Under the pieces are notes generated by a model that worked only from the letters and a program-made list of their open reading frames with translations, was not told the origin of the DNA and searched no databases. A DNA stretch of 5,684 nucleotides from Candidatus Luteimonas excrementigallinarum (GTDB lineage Bacteria > Pseudomonadota > Gammaproteobacteria > Xanthomonadales > Xanthomonadaceae): contig DXCY01000233.1 of the NCBI GenBank assembly GCA_019115725.1, positions 1-5,684 of the forward strand. Reading direction: 5' to 3'. This document shows positions 1 to 4,506 of the stretch, one piece after another. Each line of letters starts with the position of its first letter. The first letter of the stretch is position 1. The translations under genes and the position numbers were made by a program.

Positions 1-1
1 G

Positions 2-1138
2 GCCAACGCCCCGGCCGCGCAGTGGCAGTCATACCTGCGCTTCCACGTGGGCAACGCCATGGCGCCGTACCTGTCGCAGGCGTTCCGCGATGCGGAGTTC
101 GAATTCCACGGCAAGGTGCTGCGTGGCGAAACCGCGCCCGCCGCCCGCCCGGACCAGGTGCTTGCCGCAATCAACCAGGCCGCCGGCCCCATGCTGGCCC
201 GCGAATACGTGGCCCGGCACCTGCCCGAGGTCACCCGCACCCGCGCCGAGCGGATTTCCCAGCAGGTGCGCGATGCCCTGCTGGCGGCGCTGGACGCCAA
301 CGAATGGATGGCGCCAGCCACCCGGGCCGAAGCCACGCGCAAACTGCAGGCGCTGCGGATCGAGATCGGCGCCCCGGTCCAGGACCTGGACTTCAGCGTG
401 CAGCCCATGGGCCGCAACAGCTTCGGCGCCAACATGCTGATTGCCTCCACCTGGCGGCACGCGCAGGAGATGCGCCGGATCGGTCAGGCCAACGTATCCC
501 AGCGCTGGGACGTGCTGCCGCAGCAGCCGGCCCTGGGCTATGACCTGGCCCAGAACCGCCTGATCGTCTCGGCCGCCGTGCTGCAGCCGCCGGTGCTGGA
601 CATGGCCGCCAATCCCGGCAGCCACTACGGGAGCCTGGGCGCACTGATCGGCCATGAGCTCGGCCGCAGCATCGACATCCTCGGCCGCCACGTGGATGCC
701 GAGGGCAACCTGCGCGACTGGTGGACACAGGCCGACCAGTCCGCCTGGTCCGAGCGCACCCACGGCCTGGCCACCCAGTACCACACGTATGTGTTCCCGG
801 GCGCGGCCGATGCCATGGTGGACGGTACCCGCAACCGCGACGCCAACGCCGCGGACCTGGCCGGACTGGAACTGGCCTGGGCCGCCTGGCAGGCGTCTGA
901 TGACGCGCCTGCCAGCGAAGCCTCGCAGGAGTTTTTCCGCGGCTGGGCCGGCCTCTGGCGCCAGCAGGCGTCGCCGGATGCGGCGGCCATTGCCGCGGCC
1001 AGCCAGCTGCAGACGCCCGGCCAGTGGCGCACCAATGGCCCGCTGGCAAACATGCCGGCCTTCGGCGAGACGTTCCAATGCAAGCCCGGCACCCCTATGC
1101 AGCGCGCCGAGGCGGAGCAGGTCAGCATCTGGCGCTGA
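2..1138 (+). CDS. M13-family (neprilysin/PepO-like) metallopeptidase, C-terminal part, catalytically degenerate
   Basis: The first 378 visible codons end in TGA at 1136-1138; the N-terminal part (about 300 residues in a typical 650-700 aa member) lies outside the window. Family assignment rests on the order of M13 landmarks: WQSYLRFHV near the start, an EWMAPATRAEATRKL helix (about 305-350), the NRLIVSAAVLQPP strand (about 551-592), the zinc-helix region IGHELGR (647-667) followed by GNLRDWWTQADQ, the NAADLAGL segment (845-868), and the C-terminal NGPLANMPAFGETFQCKPG with VSIW at the end. M13 enzymes are periplasmic or cell-surface zinc oligopeptidases. Here HExxH reads HELGR (Arg at 665-667), the Glu of ENxAD is Ala (842-844), the substrate-binding NAYY region reads ALGY (530-541), and the transition-state His of the HSPxxFR-like motif is Gln (1010-1012). 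His 653-655, Glu 656-658 and Asp 854-856 remain. The open frame and intact C-terminus suggest a maintained pseudoenzyme rather than a decayed gene; this is inference. Family assignment is confident; lack of activity is likely but untested. Confidence 0.88.
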   Translation, partial: ANAPAAQWQSYLRFHVGNAMAPYLSQAFRDAEFEFHGKVLRGETAPAARPDQVLAAINQAAGPMLAREYVARHLPEVTRTRAERISQQVRDALLAALDANEWMAPATRAEATRKLQALRIEIGAPVQDLDFSVQPMGRNSFGANMLIASTWRHAQEMRRIGQANVSQRWDVLPQQPALGYDLAQNRLIVSAAVLQPPVLDMAANPGSHYGSLGALIGHELGRSIDILGRHVDAEGNLRDWWTQADQSAWSERTHGLATQYHTYVFPGAADAMVDGTRNRDANAADLAGLELAWAAWQASDDAPASEASQEFFRGWAGLWRQQASPDAAAIAAASQLQTPGQWRTNGPLANMPAFGETFQCKPGTPMQRAEAEQVSIWR

Positions 1139-1160
1139 CCGGAGGCGGAATCGAACAGGA

Positions 1161-1187
1161 CTGACCCGGCTCCCTGGGCCGGGTCAG
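1161..1187. terminator. Hairpin between convergent genes, terminator-like
   Basis: CTGACCCGGC (1161-1170) pairs perfectly with GCCGGGTCAG (1178-1187) around a 7-nt loop, giving a 10-bp GC-rich stem 23 bases after the M13 stop codon. It lies between the convergent M13 and rhomboid genes, so it could end transcription from either side. Neither side has a proper run of T, which makes it an imperfect intrinsic terminator; it may instead act as an RNA 3'-end stabiliser. Confidence 0.6.
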
Positions 1188-1206
1188 CAGATCAGGGCGT
1201 ATCAAT

Positions 1207-1229
1207 CAGCGGCAGCCGACCAGCCGCTG
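1207..1229 (-). terminator. Weaker hairpin just after the rhomboid gene
   Basis: CAGCGGC (1207-1213) pairs with GCCGCTG (1223-1229) around a 9-nt loop, starting 18 bases past the rhomboid stop on the minus strand. The following minus-strand sequence (ATTGATAC) is only mildly T-rich. It may help end the minus-strand transcript together with the stronger hairpin at 1161-1187. Chance occurrence in such GC-rich DNA is quite possible. Confidence 0.3.
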
Positions 1230-1247
1230 GCCGATCAGGCAGCCCGA

Positions 1248-1898
1248 TCAGAACCGGCGCACGTTGCCGCCGCCCGGGCGGCGACTGAAGGGCGGCCGAC
1301 CACGCCACTGCTGGATCAGCAGCCAGCCGAACAGCATGCCGCCCAGATGGGCGAAATGGGCCACGCCCGAACGCGTGCCGCTGATGCCGGCCACCAGCTC
1401 GATCACACCCAGCGCGATCACCAGGGTCCGCGCCTTCATCGGGATCGGCGGGATCATCAGCATCACCCGCTGGTTGGGGAACAGCATGCCGAAGGCCAGC
1501 AGCACCCCGAACACCCCGCCCGACGCGCCCAGCGTGGGATACGGCGGCCCGCCCTGCGCCAGCGACCAGGACACCACCACCAGCTGGCACAGCCCCGCTC
1601 CCACCACGCACACCAGGAAATAGGTGAGGAAGCGTCGCGGTCCCCAGGTGTGCTCCAGCGGCGCACCGAACATGAACAGCACCACCATGTTGAACAACAG
1701 GTGGAACAGGCCCGCATGCAGGAATCCGTAGCTCACCAGCTGCCACGGCAGGAACGCCAGGCCACCGGCCTCGCTGCCGCCCAGCGGCCAGAGCATGAAC
1801 GGGAGAAACAGCTGGTTGCCGATCAGCGACTGGGCCAGGAACACCACGACGTTGATGCCCAGCAGGGCCCGGGTAACGGGGGGAAGGTTGGAAAACAT
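1248..1898 (-). CDS. Rhomboid-family intramembrane serine protease
   Basis: This is a 216-residue polytopic membrane protein with a minimal six-helix rhomboid core; helices lie roughly at 11-28, 56-78, 90-111, 126-142, 156-172 and 180-196. The catalytic serine motif GASGGVFG (Ser126) opens helix 4 and the catalytic His184 sits in HFAHLGGMLFG of helix 6. His66 and Asn70 (HLLFN) match the HxxxN oxyanion-side motif of helix 2, and EHTWGPRRF fits the family loop. All residues needed for the Ser-His dyad are present, so an active protease cleaving transmembrane substrates in the inner membrane is expected; the substrate cannot be read from sequence. The C-terminal tail (about 200-216) is Arg-rich and soluble. 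An in-frame GTG two codons upstream (1902-1904) exists, but AGGAG overlaps it and is spaced 5 nt from the ATG at 1896-1898, so the ATG is chosen. The gene lies 90 bp downstream of the ATL gene on the same strand, with no functional link to it apparent. Confidence 0.93.
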   Translation of the reverse strand: MFSNLPPVTRALLGINVVVFLAQSLIGNQLFLPFMLWPLGGSEAGGLAFLPWQLVSYGFLHAGLFHLLFNMVVLFMFGAPLEHTWGPRRFLTYFLVCVVGAGLCQLVVVSWSLAQGGPPYPTLGASGGVFGVLLAFGMLFPNQRVMLMIPPIPMKARTLVIALGVIELVAGISGTRSGVAHFAHLGGMLFGWLLIQQWRGRPPFSRRPGGGNVRRF

Positions 1899-1903
1899 CC
1901 GCA

Positions 1904-1908
1904 CTCCT
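1904..1908 (-). promoter_or_regulatory. Shine-Dalgarno site deciding the rhomboid start
   Basis: On the minus strand this reads AGGAG, 5 nt before the ATG at 1898-1896. Its last G is the first base of the competing GTG codon at 1904-1902, so ribosomes placed by this site should start at the ATG. Confidence 0.7.
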
Positions 1909-1921
1909 GAAATGACGGGCC

Positions 1922-1927
1922 ATCATA
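1922..1927 (-). promoter_or_regulatory. Candidate -10 element for the rhomboid gene
   Basis: The minus strand reads TATGAT (5 of 6 to TATAAT), 23 nt upstream of the ATG, which would leave a very short leader containing the AGGAG site. Seventeen bases further upstream CCAACA matches the -35 consensus at only its last three bases. This is the one AT-richer patch in the 90-bp gap between the ATL and rhomboid genes (1899-1988), which otherwise shows nothing recognisable. It would allow rhomboid expression independent of the phosphate operon. Confidence 0.35.
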
Positions 1928-1988
1928 ACCGCCTGGCCGGAGACTGTTGGTACCGGCGCCGGGGCACGGGCGCCAGGTGCTGCTGCCA

Positions 1989-2369
1989 TCAGGCGCTGCC
2001 GCCCTGCCCCGTACCACCGGGATCCGCTCCGCTGCCTGGCCCCCAGAGCAGCGCATCGAGCTCCCCGCCCGGCTCCGGCGGCGACAGGCGCACCCGCCCG
2101 CTGGTGACTTCCACGCCCTCGGCGCGCAGGCGCTGCGCCTGTTCGATCCAGCCCGCGCTGCCCGCCTCGAAGGCGATCCGCCCGTCGCTGCGCAGCACGC
2201 GGTGCCAGGGCAACGCCGGGTCATCGTTCGCGGCCAGGATGCGGGCCACCAGGCGGGCCCGCCCGGGGAGCCCCGCACGGCGGGCCACCTCACCGTAGCC
2301 GGCGGTCCGGCCACGACCGATAGCGCGCACCGCGGCCAGTATCCGCTCCCGGGCTGCCTCAGCTTCCAT
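1989..2369 (-). CDS. atl: Alkyltransferase-like (ATL) DNA-damage binding protein, MGMT fold without the acceptor cysteine
   Basis: A 126-residue protein covering only the DNA-binding/active-site domain of O6-alkylguanine-DNA alkyltransferases. The hallmark is PWHRV (54-58), where Trp55 replaces the acceptor Cys of PCHRV. ATL proteins (E. coli YbaZ, S. pombe Atl1) bind O6-alkylguanine, flip it out, cannot remove the alkyl group, and pass the lesion to nucleotide excision repair. Consistent with that, GRTAGYGEVARRAG (20-33) carries the base-flipping Tyr (Tyr25), GRARLVARIL carries the expected Arg finger (Arg39), and NDDPALPWHRVLRSDGRIAF is close to the family core. The last 20 or so residues form a Gly/Pro-rich tail, probably disordered. 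The ATG at 2367-2369 is chosen over the TTG just before it; neither has a good Shine-Dalgarno sequence. It lies 48 bp after pit on the same strand. A role in alkylation tolerance is inferred from the family and is unrelated to phosphate transport. Confidence 0.9.
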   Translation of the reverse strand: MEAEAARERILAAVRAIGRGRTAGYGEVARRAGLPGRARLVARILAANDDPALPWHRVLRSDGRIAFEAGSAGWIEQAQRLRAEGVEVTSGRVRLSPPEPGGELDALLWGPGSGADPGGTGQGGSA

Positions 2370-2375
2370 CAACGC

Positions 2376-2381
2376 AGCATA
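2376..2381 (-). promoter_or_regulatory. Possible -10 element giving a leaderless ATL transcript
   Basis: The minus strand reads TATGCT (4 of 6 to TATAAT), ending 6 nt before the ATL ATG. Transcription starting at the usual distance would begin at or next to that ATG. The lack of a Shine-Dalgarno sequence upstream of the ATG agrees with a leaderless message, but no -35 is recognisable and the match is modest. Confidence 0.22.
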
Positions 2382-2417
2382 GCGGCCCGCTGCCCGAGCA
2401 GACGGACCGCCTCCGGA

Positions 2418-3545
2418 TTACGCCCAGCCCAGCGCCTGCAGCGCGCGGAACAGCCCATAGGCCATGCCGCCGGACATCGGGATGGTGAGGATCCACGCCC
2501 AGACCATCTTGTTCACCACACCCCACTTGATCGCGTTCAGTCGCTTGGCGGTGCCCACGCCCATGATCGCCGAGGAAATGTTGTGGGTGGTCGACACCGG
2601 GATGCCCAGCGCCGAAGCGCCCAGGATCACCGAGGCTGCACTGGTTTCCGCGGCGAAGCCGTGGATCGGATGCAGCTTGACCAGCTTGTGCCCGAGCGTC
2701 TTGATGATCCGCCAGCCGCCGGCGGCGGTACCGGCGGCCATCACCAGGGCGCAGGTGATCTTGATCCACAGGTCGATGCCGCCTTCAGTCAGCGCCTCCT
2801 CGGACGGATGCAGGAAGGACAGCATCGCCGGCAGGTTGTCGAGCGTGCCGGTGGCTTCCGCGCTCACCAGGGTCAGGGCCACGATGCCCATGGTCTTCTG
2901 CGCGTCGTTCATGCCGTGGGCAAACCCCATGCCCGCGGCGGAAACAATCTGGCTCTTGCCGAAGAACGCGTTCACCCAGCGCGGGCGCACCATGCGCGCG
3001 AACACGCCGCCGGCCCGGGCCAGCATGGCAATGATGAAAAACAGCACGCCCATCATCAGGAAGCCCGCGGTGAAGCCCAGCACCGGTGAGCCCACCATGG
3101 GCACGATGACCTTCCACAGCACGCCGGCGCTGCGCCACACCGGCTCGGCCGGCTCGGACCAGATCACCACGTCGAAGTTCATCTGCGCGGCGGCCAGCGC
3201 GGCGCCGATCAGGCCACCGATCAGCGCGTGCGAGGACGAGGACGGCAGCCCGAACCACCAGGTGATCAGGTTCCAGATGATGCCGCCCAGCAGCGCGCAC
3301 AGGATCAGCTGCGAGCCCACCTCCACCACCCCGGCGTCGATCAGCCCGGAGGCGATCGTCTGCGCCACCGCGGTGCCGGCCAGGGCGCCCAGCAGGTTCA
3401 TGGAGGCCGCCAGGCCCACCGCCTGCATCGGCGAGAGCACCTTGGTTGCCACCACGGTGGCGATCGAGTTGGCGGTATCGTGGAAACCGTTGATGTATTC
3501 GAACACCAGGGCGGTCAGCACCACGATGATGACAAGGGTGAGCAT
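2418..3545 (-). CDS. pit: PiT-family low-affinity inorganic phosphate transporter
   Basis: A 375-residue inner-membrane protein of the PiT family (TC 2.A.20), which imports phosphate, in bacteria mainly as a neutral metal-phosphate complex with protons. Both halves carry the family's inverted-repeat signatures. In the N-terminal half these are YINGFHDTANS (17-27) and GLPSSSSHALIGG (99-111). In the C-terminal half they are GFAHGMNDAQKTMG (207-220) and GIPVSTTHNISSAIMGVG (314-331). Hydrophobic helices run through about 2-22, 41-64, 78-98, 102-120, 145-177, 261-276, 303-316, 317-332 and 342-370, with a hydrophilic loop at about 178-205. It is shorter than E. coli PitA (about 500 aa) because the central loop is small; many bacterial homologues share this length. 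The ATG at 3543-3545 is preceded by AAGGGG spaced 8 nt. It follows the DUF47 gene by 12 bp, the classic arrangement. Regulation probably comes from the Pho box upstream of DUF47. Substrate could include arsenate by mimicry, as in the family. Confidence 0.95.
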   Translation of the reverse strand: MLTLVIIVVLTALVFEYINGFHDTANSIATVVATKVLSPMQAVGLAASMNLLGALAGTAVAQTIASGLIDAGVVEVGSQLILCALLGGIIWNLITWWFGLPSSSSHALIGGLIGAALAAAQMNFDVVIWSEPAEPVWRSAGVLWKVIVPMVGSPVLGFTAGFLMMGVLFFIIAMLARAGGVFARMVRPRWVNAFFGKSQIVSAAGMGFAHGMNDAQKTMGIVALTLVSAEATGTLDNLPAMLSFLHPSEEALTEGGIDLWIKITCALVMAAGTAAGGWRIIKTLGHKLVKLHPIHGFAAETSAASVILGASALGIPVSTTHNISSAIMGVGTAKRLNAIKWGVVNKMVWAWILTIPMSGGMAYGLFRALQALGWA

Positions 3546-3553
3546 CCCGACGG

Positions 3554-3560
3554 CCCCTTA
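3554..3560 (-). promoter_or_regulatory. Ribosome binding site of pit overlapping the DUF47 stop codon
   Basis: The minus strand reads TAAGGGG, where TAA is the DUF47 stop codon and AAGGGG is the Shine-Dalgarno sequence 8 nt before the pit ATG. Ribosomes finishing DUF47 would sit on the pit initiation site, so the two genes are probably translationally coupled. Confidence 0.6.
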
Positions 3561-4184
3561 CGAGTTCTTGAGCACGATTTCGTAGGCCACCACGCCGGCC
3601 TCGCGGCAGCGGTCGATCGCCTTTTCCAGGATCTCGAAGAACTCCTTGAGCAGGAACATGTGCAGCGGGTCGAGCTTGCCGGAGTAGATGTCGCCGTACA
3701 GCTCGAGCATCAGCCGGTCGGCCTCGTTCTCGATCGCGCGCAGCTCGTCGTTGAGCGCCTTCATCGGCTCGAGCTTCATCTTCGGCAGTGCCCGCACCAT
3801 CTGCACTACCACGCCGGCGGCCTGTTCGAGCATGGCCGCGCGGGGGGCGAAATCGATGTGTTCCAGGTTCTGCACCGCCAGCGCGTAGCGATCGGCGAAT
3901 TTCTCGATCTGCTTGGGAATCCGGTACAGGGCCGAGCCCAGCGCCTCGATGTCCTCGCGCTCCATCGGGGTGATGAAGCTGTCCACCAGCTCCTGGCTGA
4001 TCAGGTTGGAGGTTTCGCGGGTGCGCGAGCGGGCCAGACGGAACGCGTCCAGCGCCGGCTGGCGATCGGCCTCACGCAGCATCTGGTGCAGCGCCGTGGC
4101 GGCATCGTGGGCGGCGACGGCCGCGTCTTCCAGCAGCGAATAGAACCGGTTGCCCCGGCCAAAGATGGTTTGCAGGGAGAGCAT
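3558..4184 (-). CDS. DUF47 (PhoU-like, Pit-accessory) protein
   Basis: A 208-residue, almost entirely helical soluble protein of the DUF47/PhoU_div family (E. coli YkaA type, sometimes called a Pit accessory protein); full family length. Recognisable parts are the N-terminal LQTIFGRGNRFYSLLED (4-20), the family's FITPMEREDIEAL (70-82), YRIPKQIEKFADRYAL (87-102), and the PhoU-like acidic motif AIENEADRLMLELYGDIYSG (150-169) with Glu152, Glu154 and Asp156. The C-terminal helix contains LLKEFFEILEKAIDRC (178-193). PhoU-fold proteins bind metal clusters through such E-x-x-x-D motifs. The first such motif looks degenerate here (Glu57, Asn60), which I state with low confidence. The protein is thought to modulate the neighbouring phosphate transporter from the cytoplasm; its mechanism is unsettled. 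The ATG at 4182-4184 has GAAGG spaced 7 nt. It is the first gene of the unit, and the Pho box lies 56 bp upstream of its start. Confidence 0.93.
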   Translation of the reverse strand: MLSLQTIFGRGNRFYSLLEDAAVAAHDAATALHQMLREADRQPALDAFRLARSRTRETSNLISQELVDSFITPMEREDIEALGSALYRIPKQIEKFADRYALAVQNLEHIDFAPRAAMLEQAAGVVVQMVRALPKMKLEPMKALNDELRAIENEADRLMLELYGDIYSGKLDPLHMFLLKEFFEILEKAIDRCREAGVVAYEIVLKNS

Positions 4185-4191
4185 CTGGTGA

Positions 4192-4196
4192 CCTTC
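4192..4196 (-). promoter_or_regulatory. Ribosome binding site of the DUF47 gene
   Basis: The minus strand reads GAAGG, 7 nt before the ATG at 4184-4182, supporting that start. Confidence 0.55.
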
Positions 4197-4237
4197 TGAA
4201 AAGCCCGGGGCGGATGGCCGGGCGTGTCCGGACGCGG

Positions 4238-4243
4238 ATTATG
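4238..4243 (-). promoter_or_regulatory. Candidate -10 element of the DUF47-pit operon
   Basis: The minus strand reads CATAAT (5 of 6 to TATAAT), about 54 nt upstream of the DUF47 ATG, giving a leader of roughly 45-50 nt. No good -35 is seen 16-18 bp upstream. Its first three bases lie within the second half-site of the Pho box, so a bound PhoB dimer would sit on or against this element. Confidence 0.4.
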
Positions 4244-4258
4244 ACGGTTTGAAGACAG
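4241..4258 (-). promoter_or_regulatory. Pho box (PhoB binding site) upstream of DUF47-pit
   Basis: The minus strand reads CTGTCTT-CAAA-CCGTCAT: two direct 7-mers, each 6 of 7 to the E. coli consensus CTGTCAT, separated by four bases of mostly A. This is the exact 11-bp repeat geometry of PhoB half-sites. It is the most AT-rich patch in a very GC-rich intergenic region and stands directly in front of a phosphate-uptake operon, which makes coincidence unlikely. PhoB is the phosphate-starvation response regulator of the PhoR-PhoB system. Overlap with the CATAAT hexamer hints at repression, as reported for the homologous orfA-pit operon in Sinorhizobium meliloti; activation with another start site is possible. 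Confidence 0.65.
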
Positions 4259-4339
4259 TTTCGCCTAGCTGCCATATTCCCCGCGCGGGCACCGGCAGTT
4301 CGCCGCCCGCCGCAGCCGCCTCCGCCCTGCACCCGCAGA

Positions 4340-4356
4340 CGGCCCCGTAGGGGCCG
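4340..4356. repeat. Strong 7-bp GC inverted repeat between the divergent genes
   Basis: CGGCCCC (4340-4346) pairs with GGGGCCG (4350-4356) around a GTA loop. It lies just upstream of the -10-like hexamer at 4375-4380 and about 80 bp above the Pho box. It could be an operator for a dimeric regulator, a barrier between divergent promoters, or a remnant of a small dispersed palindrome. The rest of 4259-4339 is GC-rich and shows nothing else I can name. Confidence 0.35.
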
Positions 4357-4374
4357 CACACACATGCCGGCTGG

Positions 4375-4380
4375 TATCAT
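4375..4380 (+). promoter_or_regulatory. Candidate -10 element for the small ORF and CNNM/CorC gene
   Basis: TATCAT matches TATAAT at 5 of 6 positions. A start about 7 nt downstream would give a roughly 24-nt leader before the small ORF at 4411 and about 120 nt before the main gene at 4506. No clear -35 is visible 16-18 bp upstream, where the sequence is GC-rich. Confidence 0.4.
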
Positions 4381-4410
4381 CCTGCTCCGCGCTACCGCGC
4401 CAAAGATCCC

Positions 4411-4506
4411 ATGGACGACATTCCCAGACCGCCCTGCCGCCCCGCGTTCCGCGCCGCCGGCCTGCCTACCCCCTTCCCCTCCACCCCGACCGGGGAATCC
4501 TGCTGA
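4411..4506 (+). CDS. Possible proline-rich 31-aa leader peptide overlapping the CNNM/CorC start
   Basis: An ATG at 4411-4413 opens a 31-codon frame ending with TGA at 4504-4506, which shares its A with the ATG of the CNNM/CorC gene (TGATG). The peptide begins MDDIPRPPCRP and contains 8 prolines and no hydrophobic segment. GC content rises from first to third codon position (about 63, 77 and 87 percent by hand count), which is compatible with real coding in this genome. The Shine-Dalgarno sequence is weak (AAAGA, 4402-4406). The stop-start overlap would couple its translation to the downstream gene. Proline-rich leader peptides with acidic N-termini (MgtL of Salmonella) control Mg2+ transporter genes, so such a role is conceivable here, but proline codons (CCN) are common by chance in GC-rich DNA. 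No homologue is recognised; it may be untranslated leader. Confidence 0.3.
   Translation: MDDIPRPPCRPAFRAAGLPTPFPSTPTGESC
4492..4496 (+). promoter_or_regulatory. Ribosome binding site of the CNNM/CorC gene
   Basis: GGGGA lies 9 nt before the ATG at 4506-4508. It is inside the small upstream ORF, so ribosomes translating that ORF would cover or uncover it. Confidence 0.4.

Noticed and set aside
29..1078. Minus-strand open frame of 349 codons opposite the M13 gene
   Set aside because: The M13 frame on the plus strand has many family motifs in order; the antisense frame is a GC-driven shadow.
1192..1989. Minus-strand open frame of 265 codons overlapping the rhomboid gene in another frame
   Set aside because: Ala/Gly/Arg-rich shadow frame; the rhomboid frame carries the catalytic motifs and a matching ribosome binding site.
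1947..3089. Long plus-strand open frame (380 codons) antisense to the ATL and pit genes
   Set aside because: It is low-complexity and rich in Arg, His, Gln and Gly, typical of the reverse complement of GC-rich coding DNA. The opposite strand encodes clear ATL and PiT families.
2464..3585. Plus-strand open frame of 373 codons across pit
   Set aside because: Antisense shadow of the PiT transporter; no domain-like pattern and no ribosome binding site noticed.
3228..4199. Plus-strand open frame of 323 codons across DUF47 and the start of pit
   Set aside because: Its His/Gln/Arg-rich composition mirrors the codons of the minus-strand genes; not a credible protein.
4280..4289. Palindrome CCCGCGCGGG in the divergent region
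   Set aside because: Short, made only of G and C, with no loop or repeat partner; expected by chance at this base composition.
4381..4505. Possible Mg2+ riboswitch before the CNNM/CorC gene
   Set aside because: The roughly 120-nt leader shows no recognisable M-box or ykoK-type conserved segments and no terminator hairpin with a T run.
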